From contig NZ_CP048031.1 of assembly GCF_010092445.1 (NCBI RefSeq), positions 4,402,001 through 4,466,000 of the forward strand: 64,000 nt of DNA, written 5' to 3'. Shown here piece by piece: positions 1-9,399 of the stretch (the stretch's first letter is position 1; each line of letters begins with the position of its first letter). The stretch comes from Shewanella sp. Arc9-LZ. GTDB lineage: Bacteria > Pseudomonadota > Gammaproteobacteria > Enterobacterales > Shewanellaceae. A program made the position numbers and the translations under genes. The notes under the pieces are model-generated. The model had not been told where the DNA came from, searched no databases, and was given only the letters and a program-made list of their open reading frames with translations.

Positions 1-2
1 AA

Positions 3-155
3 AATCTGTCATGTCTGCGTCATATGAGTTTGAATATGCTACGAGCTGAGCCGACGAAGATAAGCATTGTTGGAAAACAAAAGCGATGCATGATGAATCC
101 ATTAATGCTTGAGGCAGTATTAAAGGCTGGATTTAGCGGTAAGGTTAAAAATTAA
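3..155 (+). CDS. C-terminal end of an ISAs1-family transposase (runs off the window edge)
   Basis: An open frame enters from the left edge and stops at 153-155. Its 50 visible residues contain RHMSLNMLRAEPTK, then a basic KQKRC stretch and LEAVLKAGF. This is the typical end of ISAs1 / H-repeat-associated DDE transposases, where R(F/H)xLNLLR is followed by a lysine-rich KRxxA segment and a final L..(V/L)L.(A/K)GF. Only the tail is visible, so I cannot say whether the element is intact. It lies at the border of a recombinase-rich region, which fits an insertion hot spot. The family is inferred from a short segment. Confidence 0.6.
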   Translation, partial: NLSCLRHMSLNMLRAEPTKISIVGKQKRCMMNPLMLEAVLKAGFSGKVKN

Positions 156-221
156 GCACTCATGCGGTAGCCCTGCTGATGGACTACCCTCAATTGAAGC
201 TTATTTATCTCCAAAAAAATC

Positions 222-365
222 GTGATGATAGGTAATCATAAATTTTATCTTTTTTATACTCATGTGACCGCTAACTATTTAGAAACATCGCAATTATATA
301 TACGCTTATCGCCTATAGGTATTGATCCAATAGGTTTATCTGATAATCCTGACCCTGCTTTATAG
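222..365 (+). pseudogene. Possible gene remnant or small ORF, unrecognised
   Basis: This stretch between the transposase tail and the resolvase holds one plus-strand frame (GTG 222 or ATG 225, stop 363-365) of about 46 residues. Its composition looks protein-like, with phrases such as THVTANYLETSQL and a DPIGLSDNPDPAL end. No ribosome binding site is evident and I do not recognise the family. It could be the 3' end of a gene cut by earlier insertions. The rest of 156-378 shows nothing I can support. Confidence 0.22.
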
Positions 366-378
366 AGATATTTAGATA

Positions 379-945
379 TTACTTATTCCAGTGCCTTTTT
401 ACGGTAGCAATCCCCAAACCTAATGCTTCTGCTGCTTTAAATTGAGATAACCCCTCAGCTTTCTTTGCTTGAACTGAATGAGTTGTAGCGTGGGCTTCTG
501 GTCTACCAAGCTTTTTGCCTTGGGCCTTAGCTCGCTCTAGTCCTTCTTTTGTTCGCTCTCTAATCCGGTTACGCTCGAATTCAGCAAAGGCTGAGAACAT
601 TTGCAGCATAAGCTTACCCTCAGCACTTGATAGGTCTGCTACGGGGAGATCAAGGCATGCAACCTTGATACCTTTATCTGTAAGCAGGTTAATTGTGTTT
701 TGTACGTCAATGTTGTCTCGGCCTAAACGGTCTAGTTTTAAGACCACCAGCATATCACCACTTTCCATCTGGTGATTGATGAGCATCTTGAACTTTTCGC
801 GCTTCATAGCTTCAACAGATCCAGAGATTGTTTCACTGATGGTACGGGCATGATTCACCTCATACCCTTTCTGTCTAATAGCAATAATTTGATTCTCGGT
901 TGTTTGCTCAGTTGTTGAAACGCGACAATAGGAAAAGATACGCAT
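379..945 (-). CDS. Serine recombinase (resolvase/invertase family)
   Basis: This 188-aa protein is a small serine site-specific recombinase of the Tn3 resolvase / Hin-Pin group. The N-terminal catalytic domain begins MRIFSYCRVSTTEQ, with the nucleophile Ser10. It continues with VVLKLDRLGRD near residues 68-78, which holds the catalytic arginines, and ends with the long helix AFAEFERNRIRERTKEGLERAKAQGKKLGRP. The last 35 residues form the usual HTH (FKAAEALGLGIATVKRHW). The length is normal for the family. The gene reads away from a block of GGTATCA motifs at 967-1083 that looks like its recombination site. It lies next to an ISAs1 tail and an AlpA-type island and was probably brought in by a transposon; no cognate transposase is in the window. 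Confidence 0.93.
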   Translation of the reverse strand: MRIFSYCRVSTTEQTTENQIIAIRQKGYEVNHARTISETISGSVEAMKREKFKMLINHQMESGDMLVVLKLDRLGRDNIDVQNTINLLTDKGIKVACLDLPVADLSSAEGKLMLQMFSAFAEFERNRIRERTKEGLERAKAQGKKLGRPEAHATTHSVQAKKAEGLSQFKAAEALGLGIATVKRHWNK

Positions 946-966
946 TGGTCACTCACTTTTGTGGAA

Positions 967-1083
967 GGTATCAAATATAGGGGTATCATATAATTAAAGT
1001 ACCATTAAAGCTACACCCTAATTTTATGATACCGATAATAGATAGAAAAAGCTGGTATCAATATACGAATGTTTTTTGATACC
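967..1083. repeat. res-like array of GGTATCA motifs upstream of the resolvase
   Basis: Five copies of GGTATCA lie in both orientations between the two recombinase genes: plus at 967-973, 982-988 and 1054-1060, minus at 1027-1033 and 1077-1083. The last pair is the inside of a perfect 9-bp inverted repeat (CTGGTATCA 1052-1060, TGATACCAG 1077-1085). It encloses a roughly 30-bp site, the size of a serine-resolvase dimer site. The position, directly upstream of the resolvase start, matches the res sites of Tn3-type elements. The role is inferred from position and architecture. Confidence 0.5.
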
Positions 1084-1107
1084 AGATTTTACGGTAGATT
1101 AAGTAAG

Positions 1108-2208
1108 CTACTTCGCTATCATCTTCTGAAACTCCATAAACTGCTTAATTTGGTCTTCCATATCTGGCGAAGTATTTTCAGCAGGCTTTGATAACTTGCG
1201 CAACAACTCGGCTTGTTTGTAGTCTGGTACATCACCATAACTATAAAAACTGGTCAGCACGCTTTCATGCCCTAAGTTTTGGCTCCATGCTTTAAACTCT
1301 TCAGGCGTTCGACAAAGTTTTTCACCTAGCCTTACCAAAGTGTTACGAAAGCTGTGCGGGTTAAAGTAAGGCAAACCAACTGCTTCAAAGGCTTGTTTAA
1401 ACACTTTGCGGATCGGAGTTGCATTACTCCAACTCTCCTTAAGCAAGCCTACTGCTGTAAACTGTTGGTTCTCGTTATGCGCAAGCTTAGTCTTGGGAAA
1501 CAAGGGGGCATTTTGCTCATATCCTAGTTCTTTCACCAAGTACTCAATCCATTCACTCAAAATCTGTGATGGCAACTCACCTACAGGGAAAAAGTAAGTA
1601 ATAAACGTTTTACTGAATTTGGTCTTAACCTCCCTTGCATCTTGATAGAAGCTTTGCTCCACAAGGTCAATATGCTTTATCTTAACTGAAGCAACCGCCC
1701 CATCTCTTGCACCAGTTAATAGAACGAACGCAAATAATGCTCTATCACGCATTTCTAATGCTGTGTCACATGGCATAGCTTCCAAAGTCTGCAAAACTTG
1801 CTCAACCGTTGCCACACTTCTTTTACGCTTAGCATTTGCAATACGGGTATCTTTTTCAGATAGGTTAAAGTACTCGATATCGCTATAGTTTATTTTTGCT
1901 CGGTAGCCTTTTTGCGTTACCAGAAATTGAAAAAAACTTTTCAAATGTCGCATGATTGTCAGCACCGTTGCCTTGCTTAAAATATCACCAGTGATCTGTG
2001 ACTTTTTACAAAGAAGTTCCTTCTTAAATGCGATTGCATGCTTAGCCCTGAACTTCTTAAAGTCGAGGTAATTTGTTGCTTCTTCAAACCGATTAATTGA
2101 TTTCAACGCACCATCAATCGTTGATGCATCTAGCTGCTTTGCTTCCTTCAGAAACTTAGCATATTCGTATAGAATTCTGGTGTTTTTAGCACTATTTTTT
2201 TTCATCAT
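1108..2208 (-). CDS. Tyrosine recombinase (phage-integrase family)
   Basis: This 366-aa protein has the two-domain layout of XerC/phage integrases. An N-terminal SAM-like core-binding domain covers roughly residues 8-100. The catalytic domain shows LTGARDGAVASVKIKHIDL (first arginine), NPHSFRNTLVRLG (H-x-x-R), NLGHESVLTSFYSYG (G-H and the tyrosine nucleophile). Its start overlaps the 3' end of the upstream zinc-ribbon HTH gene by 17 bp, so the two are probably translated as a pair. The gene is not adjacent to a tRNA. It is probably the DNA-mobilisation enzyme of the island, alongside the unrelated P4-type integrase at 4260-5462. Having two tyrosine recombinases suggests nested elements. Confidence 0.9.
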   Translation of the reverse strand: MMKKNSAKNTRILYEYAKFLKEAKQLDASTIDGALKSINRFEEATNYLDFKKFRAKHAIAFKKELLCKKSQITGDILSKATVLTIMRHLKSFFQFLVTQKGYRAKINYSDIEYFNLSEKDTRIANAKRKRSVATVEQVLQTLEAMPCDTALEMRDRALFAFVLLTGARDGAVASVKIKHIDLVEQSFYQDAREVKTKFSKTFITYFFPVGELPSQILSEWIEYLVKELGYEQNAPLFPKTKLAHNENQQFTAVGLLKESWSNATPIRKVFKQAFEAVGLPYFNPHSFRNTLVRLGEKLCRTPEEFKAWSQNLGHESVLTSFYSYGDVPDYKQAELLRKLSKPAENTSPDMEDQIKQFMEFQKMIAK

Positions 2209-2629
2209 TAAAACCCTCAGCTAAAGGATAATTTAAGGGCCTTTGACCTCTTAGGATTAAGTGCTTTTCAGCTATCGGTAATTTCCCTCCAAGCTCCGTC
2301 CAAACTTGGTTAACGTCACGCCAAGAAGCGAACTTATTTACCCTCTGTTGACACTCAGCACAGCGTCCTGTCATTTGAACCATGCCTCCAGGTTCAGCTA
2401 TAAACTCAAGTGATTCAATAATTGGCTTTTGAGGCTGTTTGCATTTAAAACAGTACATTTCATTAAGCTCACATTTATGCAGATATGTTTTGCGCTTCTG
2501 TTTTAAATACAGCTTCAAGTCTGCACCTTGAATTAACAAGGGACGGCGATCATCGATAACTTGCAAGCCAGCATGAATCCAATTACGCACAGTTTTGGGG
2601 TGAACTCCCAAAGCCTCACTGACATCCAT
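2192..2629 (-). CDS. HTH and zinc-ribbon protein paired with the tyrosine recombinase
   Basis: This 145-aa protein starts with a helix-turn-helix of the MerR/excisionase type (DVSEALGVHPKTVRNWIHAGL, residues 2-22). A middle segment carries CFKCKQ and CAECQQ, two CxxC pairs about 35 residues apart that look like a zinc ribbon. The reading frame stays open upstream of the chosen ATG, and that extension reads N-Y-T-V, the usual first strand of this HTH. It has no ATG, GTG or TTG before the upstream stop, so 2629 is the only ordinary start. The gene lies between alpA and the recombinase, overlapping the latter. It is probably a DNA-binding accessory (excisionase-like) factor; that role is inferred. 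Confidence 0.7.
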   Translation of the reverse strand: MDVSEALGVHPKTVRNWIHAGLQVIDDRRPLLIQGADLKLYLKQKRKTYLHKCELNEMYCFKCKQPQKPIIESLEFIAEPGGMVQMTGRCAECQQRVNKFASWRDVNQVWTELGGKLPIAEKHLILRGQRPLNYPLAEGFNDEKK

Positions 2630-2680
2630 AACTGTATAATTGCGATTGATTTTGACTCTTATTAGGGTTAATTCGCTTAC

Positions 2681-2878
2681 TCATTGTTTAGCCCCCTTAG
2701 ATGCAGCAATGCGCTCATCAAGCCATTGTTCGATGTCAGCCTCCAACCAACCAACTGCACGCTCACCTAAAGAGATTGCTTTGGGAAAGATACCTTTAGT
2801 CATGTGCAGATAAATGGTGCTAGTGGATAAGCCTGTTCTGGTTTTAACTTCAGGTAAACGGATTATTTTTTTTGACAT
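2681..2878 (-). CDS. AlpA-family transcriptional regulator / excisionase-like protein
   Basis: This 65-aa protein matches the AlpA (P4 Vis-like) family along its whole length. It has IRLPEVKTRTGLSTSTIYLHMTKG as the winged-helix DNA-binding part, FPKAISLGERAVGW, and a WLDERIAASK end. AlpA proteins of P4-like elements control their own expression and the integrase gene and can act as excision factors. Upstream are two perfect 10-bp palindromes 20 bp apart, a good candidate for its own operator. It is followed by the HTH/zinc-ribbon and tyrosine recombinase genes on the same strand, so these three may form one transcript. Confidence 0.9.
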   Translation of the reverse strand: MSKKIIRLPEVKTRTGLSTSTIYLHMTKGIFPKAISLGERAVGWLEADIEQWLDERIAASKGAKQ

Positions 2879-2901
2879 GGTAGTAACCTTTAAACATTAA
2901 T

Positions 2902-2976
2902 GAATTCGTTTTGAAGGTTATTGGATTTGATCTGAATAAAAGCCGAATTCGGTTTTAGGATTCCGAATTCGGTTTT
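2902..2976 (-). promoter_or_regulatory. Tandem CCGAATTCGG palindromes upstream of alpA (putative operator)
   Basis: CCGAATTCGGTTTT occurs twice as a direct repeat, at 2943-2956 and 2963-2976. The palindromic core CCGAATTCGG lies at 2943-2952 and 2963-2972. The copies are exactly 20 bp apart, about two helical turns. A degenerate third copy (TGAATTCGTTTT) begins at 2901, nearer the alpA start at 2878. The spacing and position suggest cooperative binding of a dimeric regulator, most simply AlpA itself. Confidence 0.5.
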
Positions 2977-3008
2977 GCAATTACAATTTAACTTATTGAC
3001 GCTGGTAT

Positions 3009-4007
3009 TTATTTAATACGAGATTCAACAGCTGGATCTATTTGTTTTAATATCTTGCGGATGGTGTCATCACTTAAGGGGGTTGATTGCTTATCAGTCA
3101 TCGCAGCGAATGATGTTGAAATCCCTCTTTGGTTCCAATCGTATTTATGCTCTGCAAGCACTGCGGCTAGCAGACACAGGATTGAGTTTGTGGCATTAGT
3201 TTCTGATGCTTTACTCTGTGTAGGCTGATCTTCCAATGATTGAATAAAACGCGCCAGTTCACCTGTTTTAATGACAAGTTGGTAGTTGACATCCCCTAAG
3301 TCCAAATAGTTGTCACTTTCAACATACTCACCACTTTCATATGGTATAAGAGCCCCATTCAGTGCCATAAACTCATCAAGTTCAGCAGGGCTTAAAGGGT
3401 CTAATGCTAAGCTGTTATTACTGTGTTTCAGGTCCAGAATACTTAAGCCATTTGCTCTCAACAAGTTGTCTAGCCTAGCTTCTAAAGCTGTGAGATTGTA
3501 TTGGTTCCCCTCAAGCTGCAGGCTTGTTTGAATTCTGAAAATAAAATCATCACGCTTCAAGAAAAGGTTATTTATTGCGTCAAGAGTCGGCTCTGGTCCA
3601 CCAACCTCTTTTTGATACAGCTTGTCTATTTCATAAGACTCTATGCCTATCATGGCAAGGTCCCAGACCCCATCAATGACATGAACCTTTTTATCGAAAG
3701 CAAGCCACCTGTTTTCACCGACCTGAAGCTCATCATCTAAACAGAGAAAATATGGATTCTCTAAGGCTGCGTTAGTGGCAAGGTTATAATCAACTTGAAA
3801 GCTATTTAAATCACTGTTTTGCGGAGTAATGTATTGCCCCCCCCTAGCATATGCATGGCTGTTAAGCCTGACTGACATTGTTAAGTGCTGATCTAGTACC
3901 AACCTGTAGAGATCAGCTAACGATACAGGCTCATCTATAGAAGTTGATAAATGTTTAGCAGCTTCTTCAATCGTTAAATACTCTTTTAATTTAAATAACT
4001 TACTCAT
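3009..4007 (-). CDS. Unknown island protein with N-terminal HTH-like segment
   Basis: I do not recognise this 332-aa protein. It starts MSKLFKLKEYLTIEEAAKHLS, like the N-terminal helices of proteins carrying an excisionase-type HTH. The middle is acidic and rich in L, D and N without obvious catalytic motifs. The C-terminal 60 residues (ILCLLAAVLAEHKYDWN..., LSDDTIRKILKQIDPA) look helical; the final phrase is common in small island proteins of unknown function that end in DDTIRKIL. No signal peptide or membrane segment is visible. It lies between alpA and the P4-type integrase, the place where P4-like islands carry cargo. Its own promoter should lie in 4008-4259, where I see no other feature. 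Confidence 0.65.
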   Translation of the reverse strand: MSKLFKLKEYLTIEEAAKHLSTSIDEPVSLADLYRLVLDQHLTMSVRLNSHAYARGGQYITPQNSDLNSFQVDYNLATNAALENPYFLCLDDELQVGENRWLAFDKKVHVIDGVWDLAMIGIESYEIDKLYQKEVGGPEPTLDAINNLFLKRDDFIFRIQTSLQLEGNQYNLTALEARLDNLLRANGLSILDLKHSNNSLALDPLSPAELDEFMALNGALIPYESGEYVESDNYLDLGDVNYQLVIKTGELARFIQSLEDQPTQSKASETNATNSILCLLAAVLAEHKYDWNQRGISTSFAAMTDKQSTPLSDDTIRKILKQIDPAVESRIK

Positions 4008-4259
4008 TTACGATTTTAGCCCCTTTACTCGATTTACAGGTAAGTCGTTTACTCTGTCAACCTAATGTATGGAAAGTGACTACAAATAAGATCCGATCCA
4101 AGCAGTAGTCCACAATCCCTATGCTGGCATAAAAAGCGTCTTATTAATGTGAATAGGTAGTAAGTTTGGCGAGAATAGGAGGTAGAAATACGAATTAGGC
4201 GTTATCAAATGTTAATCATTTTTTAATTTAAATGTATGCTCATTATTGGCGCCCTCTTG

Positions 4260-5462
4260 TTACTCTATACCTGACAATTCATCCAGATAATTTGCCCATT
4301 CCTGCATTAATTTTGTTCTTTCTGCCAGATAAATCGAACGGTTATAAGCTCTTGATGTAGCAGTGCCTGTCAAATGAGCAAGCTGCACTTCAATCACATC
4401 ATGATTCCAGCCTTTTTCATGCAAGATGGTCGATGCGGTGCTTCTAAAGCCATGAGCAGACATTACATCAGCTGGGTAACCTAAATCTCGTAGCCGATTG
4501 GTTAATACGTTTTTACTCATCGGTTTACTACTGTCTCTTTGATTTGGAAACACTAGTTTAGAGTAGCCCGTTACAGCTTTAACCTCTTTTAAATGATGAG
4601 CCACTTGCTTTGACATCGGCACTATATGTTCTCGCTCACGCTTCATTTCTTCAGCTGGAATTCTTATCAAAGAATCCTCAAAATCAACATATTCCCACTT
4701 TAGGTTTCTGATCTCCGTTGGTCTTAAAAAGACCCTAGGAATTAATTTAAGCGCTTCAACAGCGCAATAGTTACCAGATTGCGCTGTATCAATATCTTTA
4801 ATTAGTTGAGCCAGCTCATTCGGCTTAACGATAGCAGCCCTATGTTTAACTTTTGGCAGTGGCTTTAGTATATCGCCTAGTGGTAATCCTTGAGCGGGGT
4901 TATTGCGAGTTAACCTATGTGCTAGTGCATACCCAAATACTCGATTTATAACAGCTAATATATTAGGTGCCTTTTTAAGTGTACCAGCGGCTTCAATAGC
5001 CAACATGAGTTCAGTAATATGCCCTGCATCAATCTCTTCAATGTGGAGATTACTTATACATTTAGAGTCCACCAGCAACCAGCGTTTGATTCTACTGGCA
5101 TGATCTTCTGACCAAGAACCTTTTTGTTGTTCCCACCACTTTAGTGCAATAGTTGAAAATAACTTGTCTTTCGTCGTCTCTTTTGTACGCTTCCTTTCCC
5201 GTCGTTCGTCCATCGGGTTAATACCGTGAATTAAAGAAGCTCTTGCTTCTTCGGCCAATCTTCGAGCTTCACTTAGGGGTATGGAGGGGTATTTTCCTAA
5301 AGCCATTTCCTGATACTTACCTGCATGTCTGAACCTAAGCCGCCAGAGTTTAGATCCACTTTTTTTAACCAATAAAAACAAGTTATTACCATCAGATTTT
5401 TTAATCTGCGACTTATCATCAGGGCAGGATATATTCTTAACTTCTTGTACTGTTAATGCCAT
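4260..5462 (-). CDS. P4-type integrase (DUF4102 + tyrosine recombinase)
   Basis: This 400-aa protein has the P4/CP4-57 integrase layout. An N-terminal arm-binding DUF4102 domain covers roughly residues 1-90 (NNLFLLVKKSGSKLWRLRFR, YQEMALGKYPSIPLSEAR). A core-binding domain follows. The catalytic domain shows RVFLRPTEIRNLKW (first Arg), SAHGFRSTASTILHE (H-x-x-R), QLAHLTGTATSRAYNRS (H and the Tyr nucleophile). The length is normal. Family members integrate islands, usually at tRNA 3' ends; here no tRNA is visible and the neighbour is the groEL terminator. A 12-bp inverted repeat lies just upstream (5488-5550). Its core recurs at 979-987, near the other end of the recombinase block. Confidence 0.93.
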   Translation of the reverse strand: MALTVQEVKNISCPDDKSQIKKSDGNNLFLLVKKSGSKLWRLRFRHAGKYQEMALGKYPSIPLSEARRLAEEARASLIHGINPMDERRERKRTKETTKDKLFSTIALKWWEQQKGSWSEDHASRIKRWLLVDSKCISNLHIEEIDAGHITELMLAIEAAGTLKKAPNILAVINRVFGYALAHRLTRNNPAQGLPLGDILKPLPKVKHRAAIVKPNELAQLIKDIDTAQSGNYCAVEALKLIPRVFLRPTEIRNLKWEYVDFEDSLIRIPAEEMKREREHIVPMSKQVAHHLKEVKAVTGYSKLVFPNQRDSSKPMSKNVLTNRLRDLGYPADVMSAHGFRSTASTILHEKGWNHDVIEVQLAHLTGTATSRAYNRSIYLAERTKLMQEWANYLDELSGIE

Positions 5463-5487
5463 TGGAAAATCCTAAGCAGGGTACAAA

Positions 5488-5550
5488 ATGAGGGGTATCT
5501 ATATTTCAAGTACTCAATTTAAGGCAACTATAAATTGTGATACCCCTCAT
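5488..5550. repeat. 12-bp inverted repeat upstream of the P4-type integrase (candidate att or operator)
   Basis: ATGAGGGGTATC at 5488-5499 is repeated exactly, inverted, at 5539-5550, with 39 bp between the arms. The inner AGGGGTATC is also found at 979-987, followed in both places by an AT-rich stretch and AAGTAC. An att core, arm-type integrase sites or a regulator operator would all fit. The sequence alone does not decide between them. Confidence 0.4.
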
Positions 5551-5615
5551 TAACACCTAATAATTCTAAGAACTAGTGAGATATTATGGGGACTTATAGG
5601 AAGTTAAGTCAACAA

Positions 5616-5648
5616 AAAAGCCCGCAAACTATGAGCTTACGGGCTTTT
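5616..5648 (-). terminator. Rho-independent terminator of groESL
   Basis: The stem AAAAGCCCG (5616-5624) pairs with CGGGCTTTT (5640-5648) and is followed on the minus strand by a T-rich run. It lies 30 bp after the groEL stop codon. A-rich and T-rich flanks on both sides would let it act in both directions. Confidence 0.85.
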
Positions 5649-5678
5649 CTAGGAAGTGCTAGTATTTGGGCAATACGT

Positions 5679-7343
<1,665 letters not shown>

Positions 7344-7373
7344 TTAATTGGAAAGTCGATTGATGCGTGAGGC

Positions 7374-7664
7374 TTAGCCTACGACTGCCATCAGGTCAGC
7401 TTCTGACAGGATTAACACTTCTTCACCGTCAATTTTTTCTTTCTTCACGCCGTAACCTTCATTGAAGATCACTACGTCGCCCACTTTAACGTCAAGTGGT
7501 GTAACTGTGCCATTTTCTGAGATACGACCGTTGCCTACTGCAAGGATTTTACCGCGAGTTGATTTTTCTGCTGCGCTGCCTGTAAGCACGATACCGCCTG
7601 CAGATTTAGATTCAACTTCTAAGCGTTTAACGATAACGCGGTCATGTAATGGACGAATATTCAT
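7374..7664 (-). CDS. groES: Co-chaperonin GroES (Hsp10)
   Basis: This 96-aa protein has the complete GroES sequence. It starts [16 protein letters not shown]. The mobile loop [21 protein letters not shown] binds GroEL, followed by [10 protein letters not shown] and [10 protein letters not shown]. It caps the GroEL ring during protein folding. It is the first gene of the groESL operon. The 5' region contains a heat-shock promoter about 80 bp before the start codon. Confidence 0.99.
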   Translation of the reverse strand: MNIRPLHDRVIVKRLEVESKSAGGIVLTGSAAEKSTRGKILAVGNGRISENGTVTPLDVKVGDVVIFNEGYGVKKEKIDGEEVLILSEADLMAVVG

Positions 7665-7743
7665 CTATGAACTCTCCTAATGATTTGATGCCCAAAAAGC
7701 GAGGCTATTGACTAACAAATAAGGGTTTCCCCCTTGATGCATG

Positions 7744-7776
7744 TGATATGGGGGTGACTGGTCACAGATCCAAGGG
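7744..7776 (-). promoter_or_regulatory. Heat-shock (sigma32) promoter of groESL
   Basis: On the minus strand the -35 element CCCTTGGAT (7768-7776) is followed after 14 bp by a -10 element CCCCATAT (7746-7753). This matches the RpoH consensus CTTGAA / CCCCATnT with the usual spacing. It lies about 80 bp upstream of groES, as in other gammaproteobacteria. Confidence 0.8.
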
Positions 7777-7878
7777 GAATTTTAAAAATAATTGCACTTT
7801 TTTTACGTCTGTTTTATTAAAGCAATGCTAATCCTGATAGAATTCGGCTCCTTTGAAACATCAAACGTTTGAGAATAG

Positions 7879-9309
7879 ATGAAAGACAGACACGGGTTGC
7901 TCAGCGCACCTATTGGTCGTGTACTGCTTAACATGACTTTGCCTAACCTGATTGGGATTATGACCATTCTAGGTGGCAGTCTAGTGGACATTTTTTTTAT
8001 TAGCCAGTTGGGTACAGATGCACTGGCAGCAGTGAGCTTTACGTTTCCGGTAACCTTAGTGATTACCAGTATCGGCATTGGCATTGGCGCGGGTGTGTCA
8101 ACCAATCTTGGTCGTTTGATTGGATCTGGGCATGCGCCCGAATCCAGAGTGTTTTTATTTGATGCCTTGTGCATGACACTGGTGATTATTTGGGGCTTGT
8201 CGATACTCGGCTGTGTGTTTATTGAACCTATTTTTAGTTTGCTTGGTGCTAACGGTGCCAGTTTGCCATTAATTAATGACTACATGTGGTACTGGTATTT
8301 AGGCGCGCCTGCCTTAGTGCTATTAATGGTGGGTAATCAAGCATTACGTGCCACAGGTGACACTCACTCACCGGCTAAAATTATGATGCTGGCCGCCATT
8401 ATAAACCTGGTTCTCGACCCGTTACTTATCTTCGGCATTGGCCCTTTTCCGCGTTTAGAAATTCAAGGCGCTGCTATTGCGACCACACTCTCTTGGGTAG
8501 TGGCAATGTCATTTGCTGGCCACTTGATTATTGTCAAACGTAAACTGGTTCAGTTTGCTGAGTTTGATGTGGGTCGATTAATTTTACATTGGAAAGTCTT
8601 ATCCCATATCGCCCGCCCAGCGGCGTTAATGAATGTAATAAATCCTATTGCCAACGGCATTATAATGGCCATGTTGGCACGGATTGATCATGCGGGTGTG
8701 GCTGCCTTTGGTGCCGGAATTAGGCTTGAGTCGGTACTGTTGATTGTGGTGATGGCGCTGTCGTCGAGTCTAATGCCGTTTATTGCCCAAAACTTAGGTG
8801 CCAGCCAACCTGAACGCGCCAAAAAAGCCTTATTGATGTCGTTGCGATTTGCTTTTGTATTTCAAACAATCTTGTTTATTCCGCTGTATTTTTATGCGGA
8901 ACCTATCGCAAGACTGTTTACTCACGACCCACTGGTTATAGAGTGGCTGAGTTTTTATATTATGGTATTGCCTGCCTCTTATGGGCCACTTGCCATTGTT
9001 ATTATGGTTGCCACTAGCTTAAACGCTTACCATAGGCCGTTGAGTTCACTGGTGATTAACTTGTGCCGCTTAATGTTATTAATGTTACCGCTGGCGGCGC
9101 TAGGCTCGTATGTTGGTGGGGTGAAAGGTATTTTATTGGCGTTACCCATTGCGAATACATTGATGGGGATAGCTTGCTATTACTTGGCTACTCAAATTAG
9201 TGAGCCAAAAGAGATTAAGCACACGGTGCCTTGTTCAGATAATTCAATAGCCACTGACGGCGAGCAAGACGACACTAATAAACCAACCTCTCGCCTGGGC
9301 GAATATTAA
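7879..9309 (+). CDS. MATE-family multidrug efflux transporter
   Basis: This 476-aa membrane protein has two repeats of six transmembrane helices. The first repeat opens with LLSAPIGRVLLNMTLPNLIGIMTILGGSLVDIFFISQLGTDALAAVSFTFP, whose pattern is the MATE signature. The second has HIARPAALMNVINPIANGIIMAMLARIDHAGVAAFGAG. MATE proteins export cationic drugs in exchange for H+ or Na+. The subgroup looks like DinF/VmrA rather than classical NorM. The last 40 residues are hydrophilic. The gene stands alone, divergent from groES. Confidence 0.92.
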   Translation: MKDRHGLLSAPIGRVLLNMTLPNLIGIMTILGGSLVDIFFISQLGTDALAAVSFTFPVTLVITSIGIGIGAGVSTNLGRLIGSGHAPESRVFLFDALCMTLVIIWGLSILGCVFIEPIFSLLGANGASLPLINDYMWYWYLGAPALVLLMVGNQALRATGDTHSPAKIMMLAAIINLVLDPLLIFGIGPFPRLEIQGAAIATTLSWVVAMSFAGHLIIVKRKLVQFAEFDVGRLILHWKVLSHIARPAALMNVINPIANGIIMAMLARIDHAGVAAFGAGIRLESVLLIVVMALSSSLMPFIAQNLGASQPERAKKALLMSLRFAFVFQTILFIPLYFYAEPIARLFTHDPLVIEWLSFYIMVLPASYGPLAIVIMVATSLNAYHRPLSSLVINLCRLMLLMLPLAALGSYVGGVKGILLALPIANTLMGIACYYLATQISEPKEIKHTVPCSDNSIATDGEQDDTNKPTSRLGEY

Positions 9310-9399
9310 ACTGTGTTAATAATGGCAGCCACACTTGCTTTTTAATCTGTGTCAGTGGATTAATAACACTATATTACTTGCAATAAATCTTGGTTTAAC

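Noticed and set aside
7803..8174. Minus-strand frame of 123 codons overlapping the MATE gene start
   Set aside because: It lies antisense to a clear MATE N-terminus, has no family resemblance, and is explained by the codon bias of the real gene.
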